Below, piece by piece: positions 1-6,773 of a DNA stretch of 22,947 nt. The notes under the pieces were generated by a model. It worked only from the letters and a program-made list of their open reading frames with translations, searched no databases and was not told where the DNA came from. Within the stretch, counting starts at the first letter, position 1, and the number at the start of each line of letters is the position of its first letter. Position numbers and translations under genes: made by a program. Source of the DNA: Verrucomicrobia bacterium UBA3063 (GTDB taxonomy: Bacteria; Verrucomicrobiota; Verrucomicrobiia; Methylacidiphilales; Verrucolacustridaceae); contig DFCD01000073.1 of NCBI GenBank assembly GCA_002366885.1, positions 1 through 22,947 of the forward strand, given 5' to 3'.

Positions 1-32
1 ACCCCTTAATCCCTGGACCCCTTAATCCCTCA
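1..32. repeat. Two-copy 16-bp tandem repeat with G-quadruplex potential, just after pheS
   Basis: The 14-mer ACCCCTTAATCCCT occurs at 1-14 and again at 17-30, a period of 16. More copies may lie to the left of the window. On the minus strand, which is the mRNA sense of pheS, this gives four G-runs (positions 29-27, 21-18, 13-11, 5-2) separated by 5, 4 and 5 bases. This fits the usual G-quadruplex pattern. The repeat starts a few bases after the pheS stop codon, so it would lie in the 3' untranslated or intercistronic RNA. Confidence 0.7.
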
Positions 33-33
33 G

Positions 34-1074
34 CTACACCGCCCCGTCGTACGTAAACTGCTTCAGAAAGCGGACATCATTCTCATAAAACATCCGCAGG
101 TCCGGGATGTTGTGGCGAACCATGGCGATCCGCTCCACGCCGAGACCGAACGCGTATCCGGTGTGTTTCTCCGGATCGATCCCCACCCCGCGCAACACCT
201 TTGGATGGACCAATCCGCAACCGGCGATCTCCAGCCATTCCCTCCCCCGGAAAGTCCGCCCCGGAATGGAAACGTCCACCTCGAAACTGGGCTCGGTAAA
301 CGGAAAATAGTGCGGCCGCAGGCGGATCTTCGTCCCGCTCCCGAACAGCTCCGCGAAGAAAAACTCCAAAACCCCCTTGAGGTGCGGCAAAGCGATCCCC
401 TCCCCGACGCAAAGCCCCTCCACCTGGTGAAAGAAAAGCCCGTGGGTCGCATCCACCTCGTCGCGGCGGTAGCAGCGCCCGGGGGCGATCACCTTCACCG
501 GCGGCTTCCTCTTTTCCAGCACCCGGATCTGCACCGGCGACGTCTGGGTCCGCAACAACCATCGCCCGTGCGGTCCCGGGGGAAGATCGAGATAAAAGGT
601 ATCCGCCTCGTCCCGCGCCGGATGATCCGCCGGGGTGTTCAGGGCGTCGAAGTTATGGTGCTCGGTCTCCATCTCCGGTCCGTCTGCCAGGGAAAATCCC
701 AATCGATGAAAAATATCCACAATCCGGTCAAGCGTCTGCGTCAGGACGTGAACCGCACCGGAGGGATACGGCCGGCCCGGCAAGGTGGGATCGAACTCCC
801 CCGGTGCGGCGACCGCCCCGCCCGCTCCCTCGCCTCCTTTTTCCTCCCAGGCTTGCTCCAGCGCCTGGCGGAGCTCGTTGACGGCTTTACCGTAAGCGGG
901 GCGATCCGCCGCCGGCACCGTCTTTAGCCCGTCGAGAAGTTTCTGAACCTCGCCCTGCCGGCCGAGATAGCGGTTCCGCCAGACCTGCCTTGCGGCGGCA
1001 TCGCCGGCGGTGGAAAGCTCGGAAAGGGCCCGGTCACGGATCCCCGCGGCATCGGGGAGAGAGGATTGGGACAC
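34..1074 (-). CDS. pheS: Phenylalanyl-tRNA synthetase alpha subunit
   Basis: This is the catalytic alpha subunit of the alpha2-beta2 class II enzyme that charges tRNA-Phe in the cytoplasm. The class II core is clear: GRPYPSGAVHVL begins the catalytic domain, RRDEVDATHGLFFHQVEG is motif 2, and GLGVERIAMVRHNIPDLRMF is motif 3 near the C terminus. The N-terminal part is the usual tRNA-binding coiled coil (ALSELSTAGDAAARQVWRNR onward). I chose the GTG at 1074-1072, giving 346 residues, which is normal for PheS. The longer open frame back to 1242 lies inside rplT and encodes nothing PheS-like. It follows rplT by 16 bases with a weak GGGGA upstream, so it is probably cotranscribed with infC-rpmI-rplT. 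pheT is expected further left, outside the window. Confidence 0.96.
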   Translation of the reverse strand: MSQSSLPDAAGIRDRALSELSTAGDAAARQVWRNRYLGRQGEVQKLLDGLKTVPAADRPAYGKAVNELRQALEQAWEEKGGEGAGGAVAAPGEFDPTLPGRPYPSGAVHVLTQTLDRIVDIFHRLGFSLADGPEMETEHHNFDALNTPADHPARDEADTFYLDLPPGPHGRWLLRTQTSPVQIRVLEKRKPPVKVIAPGRCYRRDEVDATHGLFFHQVEGLCVGEGIALPHLKGVLEFFFAELFGSGTKIRLRPHYFPFTEPSFEVDVSIPGRTFRGREWLEIAGCGLVHPKVLRGVGIDPEKHTGYAFGLGVERIAMVRHNIPDLRMFYENDVRFLKQFTYDGAV

Positions 1075-1083
1075 GGCCGGTCC

Positions 1084-1100
1084 CCGCGGATTAACCGCGG
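1084..1100 (-). promoter_or_regulatory. Hairpin spanning the rplT stop and the pheS ribosome-binding site
   Basis: CCGCGG at 1084-1089 and again at 1095-1100 form a perfect 6-bp GC stem around a 5-base loop. The rplT stop codon (1093-1091) lies in that loop. The pheS Shine-Dalgarno-like GGGGA abuts and partly enters the 3' side of the stem. A ribosome terminating rplT would melt it, so coupling of pheS to rplT translation is plausible. This is inferred from the sequence only. Confidence 0.45.
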
Positions 1101-1438
1101 ACAGCCTGCACCACGGCGGAAAAAGCCGAGGGCTCGTTGGCGGCCAAGTCGGCCAAGACCTTGCGGTCCAGCTGGACGCCGGCCTTGCGGAGCGAGCCGG
1201 CAAAGGCGCTGTACGTGAGCCCTTGGGAACGCAGGGCTGCACTCATCCGGCCGATCCAGAGATTCCGGAAACTCCGCTTCCTGGCCTTGCGGTCGCGGTA
1301 CGACCAGTACATCGCCTTCATGCGCGCGTCCTTGGCGTAGCGGAACAGCTTGCTGCGCCGGCCGCGGTAGCCGGCAGCGGCGGTCACCATCCGTTTGCGG
1401 CGTTCGCGGGAGGCGGGGGCGTTCGTGGCGCGGGGCAT
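1091..1438 (-). CDS. rplT: 50S ribosomal protein L20
   Basis: This is an early-assembling 23S rRNA-binding protein of the large subunit. The 115-residue product has the normal L20 length and hallmark stretches: the basic N-terminal helix (AAAGYRGRRSKLFRYAKDA), then YWSYRDRKARKRSFRNLWI and the C-terminal domain AALRSQGLTYSAFAGSL. In many bacteria L20 also represses its own operon by binding the infC-rpmI-rplT leader; whether that happens here is not visible. The ATG is preceded by AGAGGT and lies 13 bases after the rpmI stop. The order infC-rpmI-rplT-pheS is the conserved bacterial arrangement. Confidence 0.98.
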   Translation of the reverse strand: MPRATNAPASRERRKRMVTAAAGYRGRRSKLFRYAKDARMKAMYWSYRDRKARKRSFRNLWIGRMSAALRSQGLTYSAFAGSLRKAGVQLDRKVLADLAANEPSAFSAVVQAVRG

Positions 1439-1451
1439 GGAAGATTACCTC

Positions 1452-1661
1452 TTAACGAAAGGGAAGATTTTCGGTGATCCGGGCAACATCGGTCTCGGCC
1501 AGCACTGAAACCTTGCCAAGCCGCCGCATCCGTTTCCGGTTCTTGCTGGAAGCGAGGTGCCGGCGACCAGGGCTGAAAAACATGACCTTCCCCCGGGCGG
1601 AGATCTTGAAACGCTTGGCGGCAGACTTTTTGGTCTTCCGGCGGGCGATCGAGCGGGGCAT
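1452..1661 (-). CDS. rpmI: 50S ribosomal protein L35
   Basis: This is a small, very basic large-subunit protein of 69 residues. The typical L35 pattern is present: KTKKSAAKRFKISARGKVMF, then HLASSKNRKRMRRLGK. L35 usually starts MPKxKTxx; here the start is MPRSIARRKTKK, slightly extended. The ATG has a good GGAGA about 8 bases upstream and follows the infC stop by 14 bases, so it is in the same operon as infC and rplT. Confidence 0.97.
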   Translation of the reverse strand: MPRSIARRKTKKSAAKRFKISARGKVMFFSPGRRHLASSKNRKRMRRLGKVSVLAETDVARITENLPFR

Positions 1662-1675
1662 GGACTGGTCTCCGG

Positions 1676-2317
1676 TTATGAGGGGGTGGGGCTGGAGCTG
1701 GGGGTTTTCTCGGGGGTGTCCTGAGCCTCCTCAGAAACACCGTTTTCGCCTTCTTCTTCCTCGTAAGCCCCCTCGGCTTCCTCGGTGGTCCAGCGCCGGA
1801 CCCGTTTTTTGACGGGGAGAGGAGTTAACATCATCGTGATGTTTTTGCCAATCAATTTCGGGTCGGCGTCCGCCAGCCCCACCAGCTTGAGATCGGCGCG
1901 GATGGTCCTGACCAGGTCCTGCCCGAGGTTCTGGTGCTGCATCTCCCGGCCCCGGAAAGCCATCACCACCTTCACCTTCATGCCCTTCCAGAGGAACTCC
2001 TCCGCATGCCGCATTTTGGTGGCGTAGTCGTGGGGATCGATATTCACGTGGAATTTCATCTCCTTCACCTTGGCCGCCAGGTTGTGCCGCTTGGCCTCCC
2101 GGTCGCGCTTGGCCAGTTCATAGCGAAATTTGCCGAAATCGAGGATTTTACAGACCGGCGGGTTGCTGGCACTGCTCACCTCGACCAGGTCGAGCCCGGC
2201 CTGCCGGGCCGCCGCCATCGCCTCGGTGAGACCGACGACGCCCAGCTTTTTGCCCTCGGCGTCGACGAGGAAGACCTCGCGAGCACGGATGCGATGGTTG
2301 GCGCGGTACTCCTGCAT
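1676..2317 (-). CDS. infC: Translation initiation factor IF-3 with an acidic C-terminal tail
   Basis: IF-3 binds the 30S subunit, polices start-codon and initiator-tRNA choice and prevents premature 50S joining. The N domain begins ANHRIRAREVFLVDAEGKKL and contains the linker-proximal NPPVCKILDFGKFRYE. The C domain contains KMRHAEEFLWKGMKVKVVMA and FRGREM. The core ends near residue 176. Residues about 178-213 are an extra acidic, then Ser/Pro/Thr-rich tail (EEAEGAYEEEEGENG...), so the protein is 213 residues against about 180 in E. coli. The start is ATG at 2317, not the rare AUU used in some bacteria. No clear Shine-Dalgarno precedes it, so a slightly different start is possible. It is the first gene of the rpmI-rplT-pheS cluster. 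Confidence 0.96.
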   Translation of the reverse strand: MQEYRANHRIRAREVFLVDAEGKKLGVVGLTEAMAAARQAGLDLVEVSSASNPPVCKILDFGKFRYELAKRDREAKRHNLAAKVKEMKFHVNIDPHDYATKMRHAEEFLWKGMKVKVVMAFRGREMQHQNLGQDLVRTIRADLKLVGLADADPKLIGKNITMMLTPLPVKKRVRRWTTEEAEGAYEEEEGENGVSEEAQDTPEKTPSSSPTPS

Positions 2318-2548
2318 CAGGACCAGCGACCATCCCGGACGAGGCGGGACGCGTTCAAAGGGAAGGGAGAAGAAGCATCAGGATGACCGGATCGGTCAGG
2401 CAGCCAGGCCCTCGGGGGCGTTCTCGTTCAAAATCATCAAGGGGAAATCATTCATCCAAAACCCCGCCGGAATCAAGGGAAAAAAGGCGAAAAACCCGGT
2501 GGGTTCCGCTCGCCCCTGCGGGGCCCCCGCACGTAACATCCCGTTTTC
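2318..2548. promoter_or_regulatory. Divergent control region between infC and the TPR gene, with two hairpins
   Basis: These 231 bases must hold promoters and leaders for infC (minus) and the TPR gene (plus). Two perfect hairpins are visible. TGACCG (2384-2389) pairs with CGGTCA (2393-2398) in the infC leader. GCCCC (2512-2516) pairs with GGGGC (2520-2524) upstream of the TPR gene. A minus-strand TTGATT followed 17 bases later by GAATGA is a weak sigma70-like candidate for infC. TAACAT at 2534-2539 could be a -10 for the TPR gene. I cannot identify a conserved L20-leader structure. Confidence 0.4.
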
Positions 2549-5500
2549 ATGAAAGCGGTTCGGATCCTGGCGGGCATGGCGGCGATCACCCTGGGAACCC
2601 TTCCCGGCGGGGTTTTCGCCCAGGATCAGCAGGCCGCACTGAAGAATCTCGAGGAAGCCTACCTTTCCGACCGCTTTGAGGAGTGCACCAAGCTTTCCGG
2701 CGACTTTATCCAGGCCCACCCCCAGTCCCCCAACCTGCCTCTGGTTTATCTCTATCAGGCCCGCTCCTTTTACAGTCTTTCCCGGTGGGCGGAGGCAAAG
2801 GCTGCCTATGAAAAGGCCGCCGCCGCCAAGGAGAAGGAGATCAAGGAGGAAGTCTCCCTCAACCTGGCCCTGATCGCCGGAAGCCAGGCCGACGGGTCGC
2901 CGGAAAAGTCCCCGGAAAGACAAAAAGGCTACGAGGAGGCCCTCACCAGAATCCGCGCCTTCCTCCAGGAATATCCTCAGTCGGAGTCCCGCACGGAGGG
3001 ACTGCTCTTTGAGGCCCGTCTCCACCTGCTGCTGGGAAAATACGCTGAGTCGAGCCAGTCGCTGGATCTGGCCAGACAGGCGGACAAGGACAAGCTCTAC
3101 CTGGATGAAATCGACGGGATGCAGGCCTTCGCGGAGGCCCGTCGCTCCGAGGAACTGATGGCCGATTTCAAGAAGGCGGAGGCGGAGGCCGCCTCGGCAC
3201 GGGCAGGTCAGATTTACGGGAAATTGGCCAATTCGGGCAGTCCGGCCGTTGCCGCCGAAGCCTCGCTTCAGCTCGCCGCCCTCGATATCAACGCCCGGCG
3301 TTATCCCGAAGCCATCCAGCGGCTGCGCTCCATTCCGGGGAAAGAGGAGATCCTTGCCCGCCTCCGCGCCAAGCTGGACTCCCTCAACGCCGAGATCCGC
3401 GAATCCGGATCTACCCCCGAGAGGATGAGAAAAATCCAGAGGGAAACGAAAAAAATCGGTGAAGCCCGGGCCCGGACCGACCCCTCCGCCCAGGCCCTTC
3501 TGCAGCTCGGCACGGCCTTTCTGCAGACCCGGAAATACGATGAAGCCCGCCTCGTTTTCCGCCACGTGGCGCGTTACGGGGGACCGGAATCCCTCGAGGA
3601 CGCGGAACAAAAGATCATCATGACCTATGCCCTGCAGGGCCGCACCGGCGAGGCCGACAAACGTCTCGAGGAGTACCGCCGGAAGCATCCCGACCAAAAG
3701 GGAATTTCCGGACTGGTTGATTACCTGGTCGGGCGGGCGCTGCTCGAAGATGGCAAGACCGACGAGGCCATCCGGCGGCTGGAGTCCGCCCAGGAAAAGT
3801 CCCCCGGAGAACGCTTCACCGACGAGATCCCGCGCTTCATTGCCAGCGCCTACCAGAAAGCCGGCAAGGGCGCCGAAGCGCTTCAGTACTACGAAAAATT
3901 CCTCAACGAGGTGAAGGCCGGCAAGACCAAGGTGCCGGACGAAAGCTACGAGGGCACCCAGCTGCTTTACGCCAGCGCCCTCCTCACGGAGAAAAAAATC
4001 CCGGAGGGGATCGGCAAGCTGAAGGAGTTGGCCGCCTCCGCCAAAACCGCCTCGATCCGGGAGGATGCGGAACTCCGCCTGGGCAACGCCCTCCGCAGCG
4101 CACAGCAGCCTGCCGAAGCCGCCGAGGTGTTCGCCAAATTCGCCGCCACCTACCCCGGATCGAAGAACGCGGGCAATGCCCTGCTTTTCCGGGGGGATGC
4201 GCTTCTCGAGGCAAAAAAAACCGATGAGGCCGTGGCCGCCTGGAAGGAGCTGGTGGCAAAGCAAAAAGATTCCCCGGTGGCGGTGGATGCCTCGGAGCGG
4301 ATCTGGCGAACTTATGCACGGGAGAAAAAGAGCGAGCTGATGAGGGCCGCCCAGGAGGAGCAGCTGAAAAACTTCCCCAAGGAACCCCGCAACATCGGCG
4401 TCTACCTTGCCCGCGGGGCATCCTTCGCTGATTCCCGGGACGAGGCCCAGGCCTTGGCGGCTTATCGTCAGGCTTTCGGCCTTTTCCAGGAACTTTACCC
4501 GGACATCGCCACGTCTCCTCCGCCCCCGCAGATTTCCGATCTCGCCTACTCGGCCCTGGAACGCTCGGCGGACCTGAACATCACCCGCGCAAAAAGCCTC
4601 GGCACCTACTCCAACCTGTCCGAGGACCAGAAAAAACAGTGGGCGGATTTCCTTGGACAGGCCACCGAGGGGTATGGCCAGGCCGTTCTCGGCTACAGCC
4701 CCTCCCGCGTGGCGCCAACCCTTTCCAAGTTGGTCACATTGGTGTTGTTCCGGTTTCAAGCCGGGGAAGCCCCCGTGGAGGAGAGCCTTAAACCCTTCCG
4801 GGATTTGGCCGCCAAGGCCGGCGGCCAACCGGGGCTGGTAGCCCAGGTTCTCTTTGCCCAGGCCAGCGTCCCGTTTGAGGCCAACCAACCCGCCCTGGCC
4901 CTCCGTCTCTATGAGGATGCCTACAAAAAATCAGCCGAAAACGGTGTGCCTCTCGACTGGCGGGACCTGGAACGGTTCGCCCGCGCCCTGCTCAGCGCCG
5001 GAAAAAACGAGGAGGCCCGGCCCATCTTTGAGCGGATCCAGAAGGAGTTCCCCGCCAGCGGGCCGAAGGATCCCAAGTTGCGGGCCCAGGCCTCCGCCAT
5101 CTTCGGGCTCGGCCTGATCGATTTCCAGGCCGGCCGGAAAGAGGAGGCGGAAAAGCAGTTTGCCAAGCTTACCAAGGATTACCCCTGGTCGGAGAAGCTT
5201 CAGGAAGCCAACTACCTCCGGGGTCAGGCCCTGGCCGCCACCGGCCGGTATGAGGGCAGCGAGGACAAGCCCGGAGCCTTTCAACTCTGGGCTAAGGTCA
5301 TCGAGAGCAACAAGACGGACAACGAGACCAAGGCCCGGGCCATGTTGGCTTTCGGCAAGGGCCTGGAGGATGTGGCCGACAAAAAAATTCCCACCAAACA
5401 GATCGACCAAGGAGAAGGAAAACCCCCGCTGGATCCCCTCGATCTGGCCGTCAGCTACTACCGGAAAGTCGACCTGTATTATGACAGCCTTCCGGAGTTT

Positions 5501-5671
5501 GCCGCGGAGGGCCTGCTCAAGGCGGCCAAGATCCGGAGGAGCCAACAGAAAAACGCGGAGGCAAGGGAGTTGGCTGGAACCCTTCTCGAAAAATACGGCA
5601 ACTCCTCCTCCGCCGCCGAAGCCCGCGAGCTCCTCAACTCCCTCCCGCCCGCCTCCGCCCCGGCTTCCTAG
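2549..5671 (+). CDS. Large exported tetratricopeptide-repeat protein
   Basis: This 1040-residue protein begins with a signal peptide (a basic start MKAVR, a hydrophobic core, then VFA before QDQQ, probable cleavage after residue 24). The rest is almost entirely degenerate TPR-type helical hairpins, with recurring patterns such as FLQTRKYDEARLVFRHV, DALLEAKKTDEAVAAWKELV and GLIDFQAGRKEEAEKQFAKL. The arrangement resembles the YbgF/CpoB and BamD-like periplasmic TPR proteins, but it is far longer and I see no enzymatic domain. Its role is probably scaffolding in the periplasm or at the outer membrane; this is inference. The ATG at 2549 has no Shine-Dalgarno. It is divergent from infC and is followed by nth after a short repeat; cotranscription with nth is possible but unproven. 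The gene has strong GC bias at third positions, which creates long false antisense frames. Confidence 0.9.
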   Translation: MKAVRILAGMAAITLGTLPGGVFAQDQQAALKNLEEAYLSDRFEECTKLSGDFIQAHPQSPNLPLVYLYQARSFYSLSRWAEAKAAYEKAAAAKEKEIKEEVSLNLALIAGSQADGSPEKSPERQKGYEEALTRIRAFLQEYPQSESRTEGLLFEARLHLLLGKYAESSQSLDLARQADKDKLYLDEIDGMQAFAEARRSEELMADFKKAEAEAASARAGQIYGKLANSGSPAVAAEASLQLAALDINARRYPEAIQRLRSIPGKEEILARLRAKLDSLNAEIRESGSTPERMRKIQRETKKIGEARARTDPSAQALLQLGTAFLQTRKYDEARLVFRHVARYGGPESLEDAEQKIIMTYALQGRTGEADKRLEEYRRKHPDQKGISGLVDYLVGRALLEDGKTDEAIRRLESAQEKSPGERFTDEIPRFIASAYQKAGKGAEALQYYEKFLNEVKAGKTKVPDESYEGTQLLYASALLTEKKIPEGIGKLKELAASAKTASIREDAELRLGNALRSAQQPAEAAEVFAKFAATYPGSKNAGNALLFRGDALLEAKKTDEAVAAWKELVAKQKDSPVAVDASERIWRTYAREKKSELMRAAQEEQLKNFPKEPRNIGVYLARGASFADSRDEAQALAAYRQAFGLFQELYPDIATSPPPPQISDLAYSALERSADLNITRAKSLGTYSNLSEDQKKQWADFLGQATEGYGQAVLGYSPSRVAPTLSKLVTLVLFRFQAGEAPVEESLKPFRDLAAKAGGQPGLVAQVLFAQASVPFEANQPALALRLYEDAYKKSAENGVPLDWRDLERFARALLSAGKNEEARPIFERIQKEFPASGPKDPKLRAQASAIFGLGLIDFQAGRKEEAEKQFAKLTKDYPWSEKLQEANYLRGQALAATGRYEGSEDKPGAFQLWAKVIESNKTDNETKARAMLAFGKGLEDVADKKIPTKQIDQGEGKPPLDPLDLAVSYYRKVDLYYDSLPEFAAEGLLKAAKIRRSQQKNAEARELAGTLLEKYGNSSSAAEARELLNSLPPASAPAS

Positions 5672-5698
5672 GTTTTCCCGTAACTGTTGCAAAATTTC

Positions 5699-5728
5699 GT
5701 AAACCTAAACCTAAACCTAAACGTAAAC
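5699..5728. repeat. Five-unit hexanucleotide tandem repeat upstream of nth
   Basis: Five hexamers in exact register: GTAAAC, three copies of CTAAAC, then GTAAAC. They lie 28 bases after the TPR stop and 15 bases before the nth start. The tract is A-rich compared with its surroundings and sits where a promoter or leader would be. TTGCAA at 5688-5693 could be a -35 element placing part of the repeat in the spacer or -10 region. Confidence 0.75.
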
Positions 5729-5743
5729 GGAATTTTTTAGCCC

Positions 5744-6403
5744 GTGACTCGAAAGCCTCAGAGCTTATTACGAGGCAGAACTCGCCGGATCATTTCCAAA
5801 CTCAAGCGTGCCTACCCAGACGCGCACTGCGAGCTTCACTACTCCAACCCCCTCCAGCTCCTCATGGCCACCATCCTGTCCGCCCAGTGCACCGACGAGC
5901 GGGTCAACAAGGTCACCCCGGCCCTGTTCGCCCGCTGCCACACCGCCCGGGACTTCGCCGAAATCCCCGCTGCCGAGCTGGAGGGCCTGATCCGCACAAC
6001 CGGATTTTTTCGTTCCAAGGCCAAGTCCATCCGCGGTTGCGCGGCGACCTTGGCCCGGGATCACGGCGGGGAGGTTCCCAGAACCATGGAGCATCTCCAC
6101 AAACTGCCCGGGGTAGGCCGGAAAACGGCCAATGTTGTCCTGGGCAACGCCTTTCATTTGGCCGAGGGAATCGTGGTCGATACCCATGTGGGCCGGCTCT
6201 GCCGCAGAATGGCCCTCACCCGCCAGCACGATCCCGTCAAAGTAGAGCAGGCCTTGGTCAAAATCGTGCCCCGCGAGGATTGGACCCTCTTTTCCCATCT
6301 CCTCATTTGGCACGGTCGCCGCCGCTGCTCCGCCCGCAAGCCCGACTGTGTTCACTGCGAAATCTCCGTTCTATGCCCCAAGCGTGGGGTCAGACCCCGA
6401 TAG
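5744..6403 (+). CDS. nth: Endonuclease III (DNA glycosylase/AP lyase)
   Basis: Nth removes oxidised pyrimidines from DNA and nicks the resulting abasic site in base-excision repair. The 219-residue product has all family marks: LLMATILSAQCTDERVN, the helix-hairpin-helix LPGVGRKTANVVL with the catalytic lysine, VVDTHVGRLCRR with the catalytic aspartate, and the [4Fe-4S] cysteine pattern C-x6-C-x2-C-x5-C in CSARKPDCVHCEISVLC. The start is GTG at 5744; an in-frame TAG lies two codons upstream, so it cannot extend further. No Shine-Dalgarno is evident. The last codons (KRGVRPR and stop) run through a GGGGT/ACCCC hairpin, so the extreme C terminus may derive from an inserted repeat. Confidence 0.97.
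   Translation: MTRKPQSLLRGRTRRIISKLKRAYPDAHCELHYSNPLQLLMATILSAQCTDERVNKVTPALFARCHTARDFAEIPAAELEGLIRTTGFFRSKAKSIRGCAATLARDHGGEVPRTMEHLHKLPGVGRKTANVVLGNAFHLAEGIVVDTHVGRLCRRMALTRQHDPVKVEQALVKIVPREDWTLFSHLLIWHGRRRCSARKPDCVHCEISVLCPKRGVRPR
6386..6398. repeat. GGGGT-CAG-ACCCC palindrome inside the 3' end of nth
   Basis: GGGGT (6386-6390) and ACCCC (6394-6398) pair around CAG. The element encodes the GVRP of the nth C terminus and ends three bases before the stop codon. It may act as a terminator stem, although no T-run follows, or be the first member of the repeat cluster to its right. Confidence 0.5.
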
Positions 6404-6430
6404 CAAAGTTCAAATCTGAAACTAATGTGG

Positions 6431-6449
6431 GGCGGCCTTTACGGCCGCC
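6431..6449. repeat. Palindrome GGCGGCC / GGCCGCC
   Basis: GGCGGCC at 6431-6437 pairs perfectly with GGCCGCC at 6443-6449 around a 5-base TTTAC loop. It is preceded by GTGG, not GTAG, so it is only a loose relative of the GTAGG hairpins downstream. Confidence 0.6.
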
Positions 6450-6477
6450 AGCTTGAACCTTGAATCTCCTCAGCCCG

Positions 6478-6503
6478 GTAGGGGCGGTTGTCCCTAACCG
6501 CCC
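6478..6503 (+). repeat. GTAGG-headed REP-like hairpin, copy 1
   Basis: GTAG at 6478-6481 is followed by GGGCGGTT (6482-6489), loop GTCCCT, and AACCGCCC (6496-6503). The stem is a perfect 8 bp. TAGGG in the head (6479-6483) is complementary to CCCTA (6492-6496) across the loop. Confidence 0.75.
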
Positions 6504-6540
6504 GATTGAATTATTGATGCCCGAACTTCCAACCGCTCTA

Positions 6541-6562
6541 TCGGCCGATGAGGATCATCGGC
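6541..6562 (-). repeat. REP-like hairpin, degenerate copy 2
   Basis: GCCGATGA (6544-6551) pairs with TCATCGGC (6555-6562) around a 3-base loop. The 22 bases are identical to 6774-6795, but the adjoining head has decayed (CTCTGCC in place of CCTACC on the plus strand). It reads as an older copy of the same repeat. Confidence 0.65.
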
Positions 6563-6597
6563 TCTGCCGATCATCCAACCTCTGACCTTTCAACTCG

Positions 6598-6623
6598 GTA
6601 GGGACGCGTACCCCTACGCGTCC
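6598..6623 (+). repeat. GTAGG-headed REP-like hairpin, copy 3
   Basis: GTAG at 6598-6601, then GGACGCGTA (6602-6610), loop CCCC, and TACGCGTCC (6615-6623): a perfect 9-bp stem. TAGGG of the head (6599-6603) is complementary to CCCTA (6612-6616). Confidence 0.75.
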
Positions 6624-6655
6624 ATGCATTAGCTTCAGCGATCAATCATCGACAT

Positions 6656-6681
6656 GGACGGATAAGGGTATCCGTCCCTAC
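6656..6681 (-). repeat. GTAGG-headed REP-like hairpin, copy 4, inverted
   Basis: On the minus strand, GTAG (6681-6678) heads a stem formed by GGACGGATA (plus-strand 6656-6664) and TATCCGTCC (6669-6677), a perfect 9 bp. The minus-strand loop is CCCT, complementary to AGGG of the head. The orientation is opposite to copy 3, with 32 bases between them. Confidence 0.75.
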
Positions 6682-6711
6682 CAAATGTCCAACATCCGAC
6701 ATCCCCGCTTG

Positions 6712-6736
6712 GTAGGGCCCGACGTCCCGGCGGGCC
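6712..6736 (+). repeat. GTAGG-headed REP-like hairpin, copy 5
   Basis: GTAG at 6712-6715 heads a GC stem of GGCCCG (6716-6721) and CGGGCC (6731-6736), with a 9-base loop that contains CCC. Confidence 0.7.
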
Positions 6737-6773
6737 GATGGAATGATTCAATGCTCAACCGTTGTCCTACCCA

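Noticed and set aside
112..927. A 271-codon plus-strand frame over pheS
   Set aside because: It is antisense to clear PheS catalytic motifs and shows no family resemblance.
1075..1242. The longer pheS frame starting at 1242
   Set aside because: It overlaps most of the rplT C-terminal region, and the extra 56 residues are not PheS-like.
2318..2548. A thrS gene or a known L20-leader RNA upstream of infC
   Set aside because: No ThrRS-coding sequence is present, and I cannot fold a recognisable L20-binding pseudoknot from this leader by eye.
2396..4888. An 830-codon open frame antisense to the TPR gene
   Set aside because: It is a shadow of the GC-rich third positions of the TPR gene. The translation is a Gly/Leu/Phe-rich string with no recognisable domain, while the sense frame has a signal peptide and TPR repeats.
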